Positions 35,277 to 46,869 of a stretch of 64,000 nt of DNA are shown here, one piece after another. The DNA comes from Amyelois transitella (lineage: Eukaryota > Arthropoda > Insecta > Lepidoptera > Pyralidae). The stretch covers positions 6,991,501 to 7,055,500 of the forward strand of contig NC_083506.1 of the NCBI RefSeq assembly GCF_032362555.1, given 5' to 3'. The translations under genes and the position numbers were made by a program. Each line of letters starts with the position of its first letter. Within the stretch, counting starts at the first letter, position 1. The notes under the pieces were generated by a model. The model saw only the letters and a program-made list of their open reading frames with translations. It had not been told where the DNA came from and made no database searches.

Positions 35277-38200
35277 ATGGCGGATAGTGATGATGAGTAT
35301 GATCGTAAACGTAGAGACAAATTCCGTGGTGAAAGAGGAGCAGCTGAAGGCAGTAGTTACCGAAGTAGCGATCGCCGCGAAGAAAGGAGCAGAGGACGTG
35401 AAGACTGGTCTGAAAGGTATGAGCACAATTCAGCTTATATAACTTAGTTTTCTCCATTATAACCCTTGTGAATTATATTCCAGATCCCAAGCCACATCCT
35501 ATGAAACTCCTAAAGTCCTTAATCAAGTTTTCCAAACCACGAAACGTTCAATTGCCCTAGTGAGAAGGTACCCAAAATATTTATTTTAGTTTCAATCACA
35601 TCCCACTATAAGGTAGGTATGACCCAACCAATTTGTTAAGATTGTAAGGTTCCTTTGACACATAGAGTACTTACCTCTACACAGAAACAAAATCAGCATG
35701 TAAGCTTTTTCAGTAAGATGTCCTATTAACCAACATACTGAAATGAAATCCATGAGATGCATATTAGGTCTTTTACAACTATTTTACTTGTACCTACAAC
35801 AATTTTTTATTCTCTTACTCATTCCATAAAAGAATTTATAAAAAAATAACCTATTTATTATCCATAGTAGTTACCTCTTGTTTTTATGAAACATAGCTGG
35901 TTAACCACTGGTATCCAACAATAAGCTGGTTATTTTGTTTGTATGAATATTTGCAATTGTGATAATTACTCATCATAGAAATCTTAAAAGTTATTAAATT
36001 AATTTTTTAACTGGAAGATCTCGAGGGGGTCGTTCCGGTCCTGATTACAGAGACTACCGTGGAGGGGGCAGTACAAGTCGTGGTTACTCTCCAGTAAGAG
36101 GTGAAGGGCCACCAAGTAAGCGCATCCGACCTGATTGGCCGATTGAGGATAGAAGATATGGGGGAATGCCACATGACTCTTACGGCTCATATGGTTGGGC
36201 ACATGACCACTTCGGACCACATCCAGCTCATCAAGGATATGGGCAACCCATGCCTCCTGTGCCTGCCAGGTATCCATTAATTCAGGTCTTTTCATCTTTC
36301 ATAATAGTCTGCTGTGTGGATCTCGGGACCAATAAACAAAAAGACCACTCCGTCTCATTCCCATAGATGTCGCAAAAGGCGACTAAGGGATAGGTTTATA
36401 AACTTGGGATTCTTCTTTTAGGTGATGGGCTAGCAACCTGTCCCTTCTATCATTACGACAAACAGCTGAATGTGGTCTATGTACTTGAAGCATTGCAGTG
36501 CAATATTTGTAATTTGTTAAAGACACTATGTGGTTAGTCTTTAATATAATTTGGAAAAGATTCTATTTCACATAATCTTCCAAATTCTACTGAACAATTT
36601 TATGTATATTAATTTTCTAATTCTAAGCTTGTAATAATGACTAGGTACAGAGTAACTTGCAAGGCTATCATTATCAGAACAAAACCTATATTGAATTTTT
36701 GTTTTTTATTTTTACAGGGATGCTGTGCTTCCCATGGGCCCAACAGATGGCCCCACAACTATGATGTCATTCAAGGCATTCCTGGCTGCACAAGATGATT
36801 CAATCACAGTTGATGACGCCATTCTCAAATACAATGAGTACAAGTTGGAGTTTAGGAGACAACAGCTCAATGAGTTTTTCGTTGCTCACAAAGATGAAGA
36901 ATGGTATGATGATTTTAAGCTGATAATAACCATTCTTAGTCATTATTCACAAAAGAGAAAAGTTTCATAAAGTTGGAATTATATTAAAAAGTTGACTGCA
37001 GTACTGATTGACACAGTGAATTAGTTTAACAATAAAGAGTCTGTTTTATTTAAATAATTTGCAGCAATTTAAAAAATTCTAAGCAGAAATACCATAAATT
37101 GCCCTTAATTTTAGTAAAGATCTACCTAGTAATATTGATGAATTTATATGCTTAGAATTTTTTAATTCACCATGCAAATTTTAACAGTAACCTTTTTTCC
37201 CTACAGTCTACAGCGTAATCGTGTGGAACGTTGTGCTGGACAACATTAAGACAATTTGTACAAATAAATGACGTGTGTAGCTAGTTATTATCGCGTTGAC
37301 CAGTAGCGTGCAATGCTACAGGTTTCGTTTCTGTTAGGGGTAGGGTTTACATATTCCACATGTGTGGAACAGGTGAGATTATGAGATTTTTTCAATTTTA
37401 ATAAGATTTTAGTTAATTTGATCTGTAACACTACATGGATGACAATAAGGTGGTTATTTTGTTTATTATTTGTGTATTTCATTCAGACTGGTTTTCACAT
37501 AAAACAATGGTTTGCCAAAAAATTATATGTTCTCTTTCTCCTTATCTTCGTCGTTTGTTTCTACTGTATCAATTTTCTCAACAGTAGGAGATTTGGATTT
37601 CTCCTGTTAAAATATGTTATTTCATATATTTCAATGTTGATTACAATATACCAAATCATCATCACTGATCTGAAAATAATGCTTCTTCTTATATGATACA
37701 TATTTTAATAAAGATTTTTTTTATTGAATCATGAAACCATTTTTTATGATAATTCACTAAAGTAAAAGTGTGTACCAAAACATTGTTAGCAAAGTTATGT
37801 GAAAACCAACAACATTATTAATTTTTTGGTAGCACTATCCTATGTTGTGTGAAATTTTTCAGGAGAATGGTGTAAAAATAGGTTTTCTGTTTCTTAGGTT
37901 CAAGATTAAATACCACCCCGAAGAGTCTGTGAAAAGAAAAGAAGAACAGCTTGCTGCTTTGAAGGTAACTTCTAGATTTGAAATTCCATAATCAGATTTT
38001 CTTGTTGCTTCACACCTTTGAAATATCTGAATGAAAAAATATCATTCAAATAATGACATATATTAAATGATGATATTAACTTATTGAATGAAAGTTGTGC
38101 CCTTTTCTTTTCCAGATAATTTCTGAATAAGTAGTTTCTTTTCCAGAATCGTCTTAACGTGTTCTTGGAGCTCCTAGAACAAGGAGAATTAGATAAAGTA

Positions 38201-41200
38201 ACAGTTGACGTAGACAAATCAGATAAGCTGATCCGTTTGCTTGACACAGTGGTCATCAAACTGGAGGGCGGCACTGACGATGATCTAAAAGCACTTGACG
38301 AACCACCGCCACAAGAAAACAATACAACTAATGATAAAACTGGTATGTATTGGTTTTATTTAAAATCTTTTTATATCATTGTGCAGACTATGTTATGGTT
38401 TATTGGCATTCAAGTCAGAGAAATTTCAGTTCTTATGTGGCTAATAAGATAATGTAATGTTTTATGGTGTATGCAGTCCAAGTTCCATACATATATATAA
38501 GTGCTTATAGACGTGCCACAATATATCCCATAGACGTGCGTCTATGGGATATATTGTTGGGTAGACAGAGCCAACAGTCTTGAAAGACTGATAGGCCACG
38601 TTCAGCTGTTTAGCTTAATGATATAATTGAGATTCAAATAATGACAGGTTGCTAGCTCGTCGCCTAAAAGAACCCCAAGTATATAAGTCTATCCCTTAGT
38701 CGCCTTTTACGACATCCATGGGAACGAGATGGAGTGGTCCTATTCCAAGTCTATCGTCGATTAATATTCTTTTATATTTTTTATAGTTGATACATGATAT
38801 AACTACAATTTTCATATTTATAGATAAAGCAGACAATGACAAACCTGTTATCATTGATGTTGACGCAGTAAAGGTAAAAGAAGAAAAAGAGGATGCTGAA
38901 AAGAAGGATAAGGTTTGTATTCGCTTTTTGCTTTCAATATCAACAATGTAATACATTATATTAAAATTATAAGCCTTTTTCTTCTGCCCCGACTATTTAA
39001 AAATAAAGGGATTTTCTGCTTCCTTTGTCCTAAATAAATCATTTAATTCTACCTTTATGAGCCTTAACTAAAAACTAACATGCAAATACAAGCTTAGTGG
39101 TAGTTCAATTTTACTAACAATAAATACATTTTAGATTTTCACAAATCCTTCTCGTGCATTACTAGAATGAATGATTTCAGGACAAAAAGTCAGAATCTCC
39201 CAAGCCCACTGCTCCGTTGACCATGGAGATTGACCCCCACTTACGCCAATTGCAGGAACAAGCTAAAATGTTCTCGCGGTACAATTCTGTGCCGGGCGTT
39301 GACCCCGAGCCCGAGCCTGTGGAGAAAGAGCCTCGTAAGTACACAATCCATACTATATTATATCTAGGAGAGGGAAAAGTAAAACTTTTACTTAAACATG
39401 TATCATATTTTCACAGAACTAAAACCTTGGGGAAATGTTTAATTTGACAAATTAAAATAACTATTACATCACGTGTATATCTGTGCCATTGTAATTCGTT
39501 TTATTATTCAAGATTAAATAGATGTGGCTTTATTGTCTGTGTGAACCGAACAAACTTTTAATATTTAGCTTTAATTATCATTTTCTTCAGCGCCACCTGG
39601 TTCATCATCGAGCTCTTCATCGTCCAGTTCATCTTCATCAAGTTCTGAAGATGAGGGCGAATCCAACACTCGCCGGAAATCTAAATCCAAGTCCAAAACT
39701 CCTGACAAGTCGCCTAAACAGAAGGAGAAATCCAAATCTCCTACTGTTGAGAAAATTGAAACAGTAGAAATAAACGACGAAGATAAGGAGAAAGAGAAGA
39801 ATGGTGACGACAAATCCGAGACTGCGGTAGAAGCGCCAGTGGAAAAGAAAGAGACGAGAGCTCTGCATAAAACCACTTCTATTTTCTTGAGGAATTTAGC
39901 CCCAACAATTACCAAAGCAGAAGTTGAAGCTGTACGTATTAATAAAATTCATAAATATAGACGAAGATTTGTTGCTAAGCATAAAATGTCGCAATAATAA
40001 CTTACTAATAGTATAAGCCGAAATGGCTTAAATAATATAATTTTAAATCATGTTGGACTTTGTCAATGATTGATTTAATTCGTATTAGTTGCAACTAATA
40101 CGCAAATAATTTCAGATGTGCAAACGATACGGCGGTTTCCTTCGCGTGGCGTTAGCCGACCCGCTGCCCGAGCGCCGCTGGTTCCGCCGCGGATGGGTCA
40201 CCTTCCGCAGGGAGGTCAACATCAAGGATATTTGCTGGAACCTTAACAACATTCGGGTATGTGTGTGTAAATTAAAATAGTATGGTGGCTATTACAAAAG
40301 GGTACATTCCTATCCGGTGCTGCATGTAATGTCCCAGACAGTCTTGTTTAAGTGATATGACCATGCAACTTTTAAGATCGCCTTGGTTTCTCTCCTTATA
40401 TAAACTCATGTACTAACCTCCCGTCACTCTGTGCCATCACCGCTTACCTCCGCTCCTAAAGTTTGGTCCTACAGCAGAAGAATAAATAGCCGGTGTTAAC
40501 GTACTAATCTTTATTCCAGCTGCGAGAGTGCGAACTAGGCGCCATCGTGAACCGCGACCTGCAGCGCCGCATCCGGCCCGTGTCCGGCGTCACGCTGGAG
40601 CGCGCCGTGCTGCGCGCCGACGCCCGGCTGGCCGCCCGCCTCGCGCACCTGCTCGACTCCAGGACCAAACTGTGGGACGCCGTTACCGGGGCGGATGCCG
40701 CCGCTGCTGCCGATAGAGACGCTCAGCAATCTGGTGAAGTGAGTGTGTCGTTTGTTTGGTTATTGTTGGTTCGCTGTAACGTGCAACAAGTCTTTCTATA
40801 CGCTACTTCATCCTCACCTCTCTAGAGAAGAACAGGGTGCAACTTTTAAACGTGATTCTGGATTGGCGTGTAACGCGGATATACGGGGGCAGTTAAGATA
40901 CGATGACGATTCTTGCAGACGTTAGGCCAATGAGGTTAGAAACATACACCGTAATACGCATTGCCATTTCATGATGGAGGTGAAAAACATACAAATCCAT
41001 ACAACTGAAACTCTTTTTATTAATTTCTAATCAAAATCTTTTAGTTCCAGAACTTCAGCCTTAACTCTAAAAACCCAGTGCTCCACAAAATAACCGAGCA
41101 CTTGATTGAGGAAGCGTCCACAGAAGAAGAAGAATTATTGGGTTTAGAAGCATCATCAGAATCTTCGTCTCAGGAACAGCCGGACCCCGAGCTGATGCGG

Positions 41201-44200
41201 GTGTTGGATCGGCTGGTGTTGTACTTGCGCATAGTGCACTCAGTGGACTATTATAACCACTGCGAGTATCCGTATGAGGACGAGATGCCAAATCGATGTG
41301 GTATTATGCACGCTCGATCGGGACCGCCAGCTAATAAGGTATTCATGTTTGTTACGATTGTTTGCTTAGATTATCAGCTCCACGGTTCACCTAGTTGGTG
41401 CACCAAATGCTCTTTATCAATTAAATTATAGACACAATGTTGAACGCATTTTTATATAAACTTAATATTTTTTTCCTTCATTATATAACGTAAATTTTTT
41501 GGCAAGCTTGTATATAATCTTTTAAATAATGTGCACCCCCTTTTTTTAGCCAACCCAACAAGAAATTCAGGACTATATAAAGACTTTTGAAGGAAAAATG
41601 TCAGCTTTCCTTCAAGACGTTAAACCACTAACAGACGAGGAGTTGCAAAAGCTTGGCATCAAGGTAAATATTATAATAAGGAATCATCATACCCTCCACT
41701 AACCTATCATGAATACCTTTTCAAAATTAATTTTTAATTTTTGTTTATATTTAAGGATTCCGAGGCAGAGGTGGAGAAATTCATCCAAGCAAACTCTCAG
41801 GAATTGTCAAAAGACAAATGGCTGTGTCCACTAAGTGGCAAAAAGTTTAAAGGTCCTGATTTTATAAGGAAGCACATATTCAACAAACATGCAGAGAAGG
41901 TAAACTTATTTTATTTTTGATTTCCATTATAGGCAGTTATATAGCACAAAATTTTATTTCTTCTGGATAATCGCGTAACATGTGAGCATTCTTGGTTAAT
42001 TGACAACATCGTGGGAAAATTGATACATTCAGGCAATTGGATATGTAATTGTGATTCAATATGGGTTATGTTTCCCTCTGAAGGTAATGGAACTCAGATG
42101 GGAGTAGTTTTATGAAAAATCCTGAAGCTGAGTAGAAACTCATTCCTCTAGAGAGGACTCTATAGAAATCCTTTTTTTTTTGACGCGCGTGAACAGGATA
42201 AACATTATAATATTTTTTAATGATTTCATTAAGTTTAGTTTCTTCAGTCTCCATCGTACCAAATTGTCTTATGTCAATGTTATAGATATTAAAGTAAAAC
42301 AAATGATTCATAACGTAATTGTTTGAATGTTAGGTGGAGGAAGTGCGGCGCGAGGTGGCGTACTTCAACGCGTACGTGCGCGACGTGCGGCGCCCGCAGC
42401 AGCCCGAGCCGCCCGCGCGCGCCGCGCCGCCGCACCCGCACCACGCGCCGCCGCAGCCGTGAGTCACAGACACCACTACCTGTTGCCCGCGACTTCGTTA
42501 AACTTCTAGCCCCCTCGCCCCCTTTATCGAGTCAAATTCAGGCAACTCTATGTGTAACCATGATCCAGTACGAGTTAAATTTGCAAAGGTTACGCAGGTC
42601 GGACGGGACTATTATAGCTTCGTGTAAAAACCTGACAGAATAAATGCAGTGGAAATGAGAGCGTTAAGGAGTATGTTGGGTGTGAAATTGAGTGACCGGA
42701 TAAGGAACAGCGTGATAAGGGAATGTTGTGATGTGAAAGAAGATGTAGTTACAGGAATAGAAAAGGGTATGTTGAGATGGTTCGGTCATGTGGAGAGGAT
42801 GAATGAAAACAGGTTGACTAAGCAGATATACAAGGAGAGTGTGGAGGGAAAGGTCGGGGTGGGAAGACCTAGACGAACATATCTTGATCAAATTAAGGAC
42901 GTCCTGGTGAAGGGTCAGGTCAAAAGTGCCCGAAACCGCCGAGCTTGCATGAAGAGAGTTATGAATGTGGATGAAGCAAAGGAAGTATGCAGGGATCGTG
43001 GCAAGTGGAAAGAAGTAGTCTCTGCCTACCCCTCCGGGAAAGAGGCGTGAGTTTATGTATGTATGTGTAAAAACCTGACTCACCCAATCTAGGATTATGG
43101 TCACTTCTATTCGTAACTATCAACAGGAGGAAGAAAGAGAAGGCTGTTTTTTTGCAATGCTCAGGGTTTACAGTTTGAGCAGATCCTTTAACTACTAATT
43201 AAACAATTGTGAATTGCTGAAAAAAAAAATTGGATCTACACATTTTCATCGATTCCAGTGGCAGTGAAATTATCGTGTTGTGTCTCCCATTATAATCTAT
43301 AATTACACTGACAATTACATATTATAACCTTACGGCGAAAAGAAACTCATTTTAAAAATAACGCCTAATTCTTCATCACCTTAGTATGTCAGTTCTGTGT
43401 TACATGTTTCAATATAAAATCGTTGTACACAGCGGCTACGGGTCAGTGGGCGGCGCAGCCCCGGGCGGCGGGCGCTGGGGCTGGCCGGCGTGGGCGCCGC
43501 CGCAGCCCTACGCGCCTCGCCATCCCAGATTCTCTAGGCCCAGGTCAGTTTTGCACACTAATGATTTAAGATTTTTATCTATCTTTACATATATTATGTA
43601 TGGATTCACCAGCCGCCCTAGTATAGGGGGCTGGGGCTTGTATATGAGTACAGGGAGAGCGCAAACGCGAGAGCAGCTCACTCCTTCCATGATTCTGCTT
43701 GTGCAACCGGAAGGTTGGTAGAGAGCCAAGGATGGTGGTGGGATAGTGATGTATCTATGGATCGGATCAGACACGTCCACGTTCGTACAATGGAGCTTCA
43801 GTGTCAATCCATAAGAAACAACTACCGATATTCTTTCCGGACGAGACAAGTCCCGGACTAGTGGTAGGCCCTTAAACTGTACGTGAGGTGTCCTCGCTTT
43901 ACAGAAACACTTCACGGAACAAACATTAAACATTTTGCCAAAATACTTTTTTGAGATCTCGCAATCTAAATACGTTTGAATTAAAATAATCAGAAAATTA
44001 TTTGACACAATTACCGTAGACTGTATTTATAAACCTTTATTATTTTGAGGTATAAATAAAACTCGCGAAACACGCTTTGCGAGAATTGTTTCTGTGTAAT
44101 ATTGCACGCACTACATTAAACACACCGGACAGAGAAAAAAATAGTTAACTTTAGAGCGATTGGGTGATGACGCAGCTTAAAAAAAAAGAGTTCACTCGCT

Positions 44201-46082
44201 CGTCTTTGCATGCTTCCCGTTGCACATTTCAATTTCCCAATATTTTGGTATTGTCTGCATTTTGCATGTATCAGTCATTGATTGGGGCTAATTTGTGTAT
44301 AGGTACTACTATCTACCTATTTTATGTATGGATTATAAATGCTTTAACGAATTAATTCGAGTATACCAATAACTTATCATCACCTGGGCCGTTTACAGAG
44401 TAGGTAATTAGTATTTAAACTCTTTTATATTTTTTTTCAATAAGCATGTTAGTAAAAGAAGTCTCACAAGATATGTATTTAACACCTAAAATTAATTTTA
44501 ACATCCTCATTTATGTGATAAAATCCCGATTCCTATCATAGCCCTGTGACAATAACACAATAATTTAAATTGTATGCCACACTCGTGTAACATGTGTGCT
44601 TTAAGTAGTCGACGGAACTGCGCTGTGACCTCGTTCATATTACTTATTCCTTTTGCATGGCCTTTACATTTGATTTATGCACGATGATTATATCCATTCA
44701 CACGTATGCGCCTATCCCCAAAATTTGCATGAATGACGACGCAAATATTAGGCACAATGCCCAAAAGACATCCTTATATCTGACTTGTCACGAAATTGAA
44801 GCATGCTGCAATTGCATTAAGTAGTTAAATTAGTTTTCGTATTTCCAAACATCTGAGATGAAAGAAATTTGCAGGGAGAATGTGGATCGGTCGCGGCCTA
44901 TTATAGCATACAACGATCTTGACTTCCCGGACAGTGGTGATATATTCTAAGTTAAACATAAATATCATGACAATATTGGTACATTAATTTTGTATTTTAT
45001 AATTTTATAACATTCCGATATTACCACTTATTGAAACAGCATATTTTGTATTAATTTTCTGCCAATTTAACAAATATTGTTTCCCAGAAATTGCTAATAG
45101 TATTAATTATGTTTCATGATTTCTTGATTCAGTATTTTTTTCGATGTATTTTTAATATTGTAATGGATTTTTTAATTAATACATTGTACAAGATTATGAT
45201 ATAGTTTTATTTTGTCAAGACGCATAATGTAATAATTACTAAGTAAACAAAAAATAATAATATTATATTAAGATTTAAATCCTTCTATATGATAGGTCAG
45301 GAGAAAAACCCTCGTATTCCCCAAAGATTGAAATGAATAATACATTCAGAAAGACCTATTTTCAGAACCATTTTTTTCCGGAAAAGTGTACCATTTATCT
45401 CTTTTGTAGAGATTTTTTTTTTTAATTCTATCATAAAAAAATGTTATTGTGGTTAATAAATATAAAAACATACACATTTCTATTTTGCAAAATTGCAAAA
45501 TTAAAAGTTTAGTCCTCTTACATGATTGTTAAATCTTTTAACTTTGTTATTGACTGACCATTTTAAATGAAATTGAATACGATTTTTTTCTCCGACCTAT
45601 TAGTTTTTTGATATTCAGCTCAAAACTCGTACCTATATATTATATTTATGTTATAAATGAATGTTTATAATAAATAGTCATAAATCAAAATTACTCTTAT
45701 GTCTTTATTTCTTCCTTTGTGTTAAATAATTCCCGGGAAGCTGAGATTAATTTGTAGTGCCCTTTTTATTAAGTGTGGTTAAAAAATTGTTTACGCGTAT
45801 TTTTGAGGAAGCGGCACTTAAAATTACTTAACTCTGCCCCTCCAGTCGCCCCACTTGTTGAGTAAATTAGACACAAATTCTCAGCAAATTTTGTGGAAAT
45901 GTTTCTACTAAAAATTATTATAGTTTTGACACTTGTGGCGTGACTGGTGGCACAAATTAGAAAAATCTGGCACTTAGATTAACTTTGAGTTTGATTGTTA
46001 AAGGGGCGGCGGCGCGGACTTCCGCCCGGTCATACACTACAGGGACTTGGACGCGCCGCGCGAACCCGACGAGTTCGTATAA
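35277..46082 (+). CDS. Ars2: SRRT / Ars2, RNA effector protein (Serrate homologue), 16 coding exons
   Basis: Nuclear scaffold linking the cap-binding complex to miRNA processing and RNA decay. Exons: 35277-35416, 36018-36269, 36718-36903, 37898-37964, 38147-38342, 38824-38912, 39181-39334, 39591-39931, 40116-40256, 40520-40738, 41045-41338, 41550-41663, 41756-41899, 42334-42458, 43433-43543, 46004-46082. All phases agree and give 883 aa. Start [20 protein letters not shown] is typical. Features in order: Arg/Gly/Ser-rich N-terminus; Serrate/Ars2 N-terminal domain ([20 protein letters not shown], about 145-200); acidic/Lys linker with a Ser run (about 365-382); RRM-like fold ([10 protein letters not shown], about 459-535); the ARS2 core; a zinc-finger-like unit ([11 protein letters not shown]755, H771, H776); a Pro/Gly-rich end and the tail HYRDLDAP...DEF. 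An alternative terminal exon lies at 44875-44950. Introns hold several SINE copies and an RTE insertion. Confidence 0.96.
35484..35567 (+). CDS. Ars2: possible 84-nt in-frame cassette exon of SRRT
   Basis: Between SRRT exons 1 and 2, ATATTCCAG (ending 35483) and a GTACCC donor (35568) bracket 84 nt. The segment keeps reading phase 2 on both sides and has no stop. It would insert 28 residues beginning [14 protein letters not shown] into the Arg-rich N-terminus; skipping it gives the standard protein. I know no such segment in the family, so it may be a lineage-specific or cryptic exon. Confidence 0.3.
36300..36490 (+). repeat. SINE-A fragment in SRRT intron 2
   Basis: GTGTGGATCTCGGGACCAAT, CCACTCCGTCTCATTCCCAT, GTCGCAAAAGGCGACTAAGG and CTTCTTTTAGGTGATGGGCT match SINE-A. 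The tail is truncated. Confidence 0.7.
38105..38146 (+). promoter_or_regulatory. Ars2: duplicated 3' splice site at SRRT exon 5
   Basis: TTCTTTTCCAG occurs at 38105-38115 and again at 38136-38146. The downstream copy is the one that keeps frame. Use of the upstream copy would add 31 nt with an in-frame TAA after four codons. Confidence 0.5.
38518..38757 (-). repeat. SINE-A copy in SRRT intron 5 with a tail hairpin
   Basis: Bases 38558-38757 are a reverse-oriented SINE-A (GGTAGACAGAGCCAACAGTC through CCATGGGAACGAGATGGAGT). At its tail side, 38518-38536 and 38539-38557 form a perfect 19-bp inverted repeat (ACAATATATCCCATAGACG) with a 2-nt loop. The arm resembles the SINE tail GGGATATAGACGTG, so the tail seems to have been copied back on itself. 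Confidence 0.75.
41960..42120 (+). repeat. SINE-C body fragment in SRRT intron 13
   Basis: ACATCGTGGGAAAATTGATA, AGGCAATTGGATATGTAATT, ATATGGGTTATGTTTCCCTC and AACTCAGATGGGAGTAG parallel the body of the SINE-C copy at 48173-48540. It is old and diverged. Confidence 0.5.
42530..43115 (+). repeat. SINE-C fragment split by an RTE insertion (SRRT intron 14)
   Basis: The left part (42530-42636) has CAGGCAACTCTATGTGTAAC, AAGGTTACGCAGGTCGGACG and GTGTAAAAACCTGAC. The right part (43065-43115) repeats GTGTAAAAACCTGAC and continues TCACCCAATCTAGGATTATG. SINE-C elsewhere reads straight across this point, so the RTE piece split it. Confidence 0.7.
42637..43064 (+). mobile_element. 5'-truncated RTE-type LINE insertion with 15-bp target duplication
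   Basis: The 428-bp insertion encodes the C-terminal part of the [46 protein letters not shown] and [15 protein letters not shown], ending after AYPSGKEA. A short UTR with ATGT repeats follows. GTGTAAAAACCTGAC flanks it at 42622-42636 and 43065-43079. The reading frame is intact throughout, so the insertion is young. It lies sense-oriented in SRRT intron 14. Confidence 0.85.
44875..44950 (+). CDS. Ars2: alternative terminal exon of SRRT/Ars2 (shorter, upstream form)
   Basis: An acceptor (AAATTTGCAG, ending 44874) opens 76 nt in the same phase 2 as the exon at 46004. It encodes 25 residues after the shared split Arg codon, including [12 protein letters not shown] and ending DSGDIF, then TAA at 44948-44950. 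Without gaps it matches the downstream exon peptide ([12 protein letters not shown]...DEFV) at 11 of 25 positions. Use of this exon gives an 882-aa protein. Polyadenylation hexamers follow at 45455 and 45669, before the downstream exon, so it can serve as an alternative last exon. Confidence 0.75.
45455..45674 (+). terminator. polyadenylation hexamers usable by the upstream SRRT terminal exon
   Basis: AATAAA occurs at 45455-45460 and 45669-45674, both between the two alternative terminal exons. Confidence 0.45.
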
Positions 46083-46303
46083 TATGGAAACTCGCATCCA
46101 CTTACCAAAGGACCTCGCATAACTTCTTACTAATAGAATATGTACTAGATATATAATGTAGCAGCCGATTATTTGTCACAAATATAGTGTGCTCAATGTG
46201 TATTTTTGAAATATACTGACGTTTTTAATTTATAAAGTTTTTCAATGAAAATTCGCAAATTAAGTTTTATGTCTGAAAATTGTTGTTGTTGAAAAACAAT
46301 AAT

Positions 46304-46309
46304 AATAAA
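46304..46309 (+). terminator. polyadenylation signal of the downstream SRRT terminal exon
   Basis: AATAAA lies 222 nt after the distal stop codon, in AAT-repeat context. Confidence 0.55.
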
Positions 46310-46869
46310 GCGATGTTTATCTGAAGCATCTAGATCATATGCAGGTTACGTACTCGATATTGAAAAGACACAATAATCTTTAAATAATACTCATTTCTTT
46401 GTAAGACAGGGTTTAAGAACAAAAGATGTAGTTACAATTTAAGATAACTTATTTAAGTAATAGAGACAGTCTTTTTTCAACACTAACTTACTACTTCACT
46501 TACCGATAAAAAAGAAGAAAAGCTGATACTTAATTCTGACATTATAGCGGTTAACATATACTTTGAAACGAAATCTCTGACATTGGAATACTAAAAGCTC
46601 ATTATGGTAACCACGAACCGGGAATACCAGGTAAACATCGTGATTCCTTCTATCTAATAGCGGCCAGTACCGTTCCGAACGATAACCTTCTCCTTGGTTA
46701 AATTCTCGGAATAAATTTATGATTTAATTTGTTTGAATGAGGAAAATTTTTATAAAACAAATTTAAAAATAATATCGATCTTAATTATTTGATCTAAGGA
46801 TCATTCCGAATCTGCAAGACGAATTTTTAATTTTTCAGAATGCAAAAACATTTTAGGACAAGTTCCATA

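Noticed and set aside
43508..44008. 166-codon minus-strand frame across SRRT exon 15 and its intron
   Set aside because: It overlaps a well-supported SRRT exon in antisense and shows no recognisable motif.
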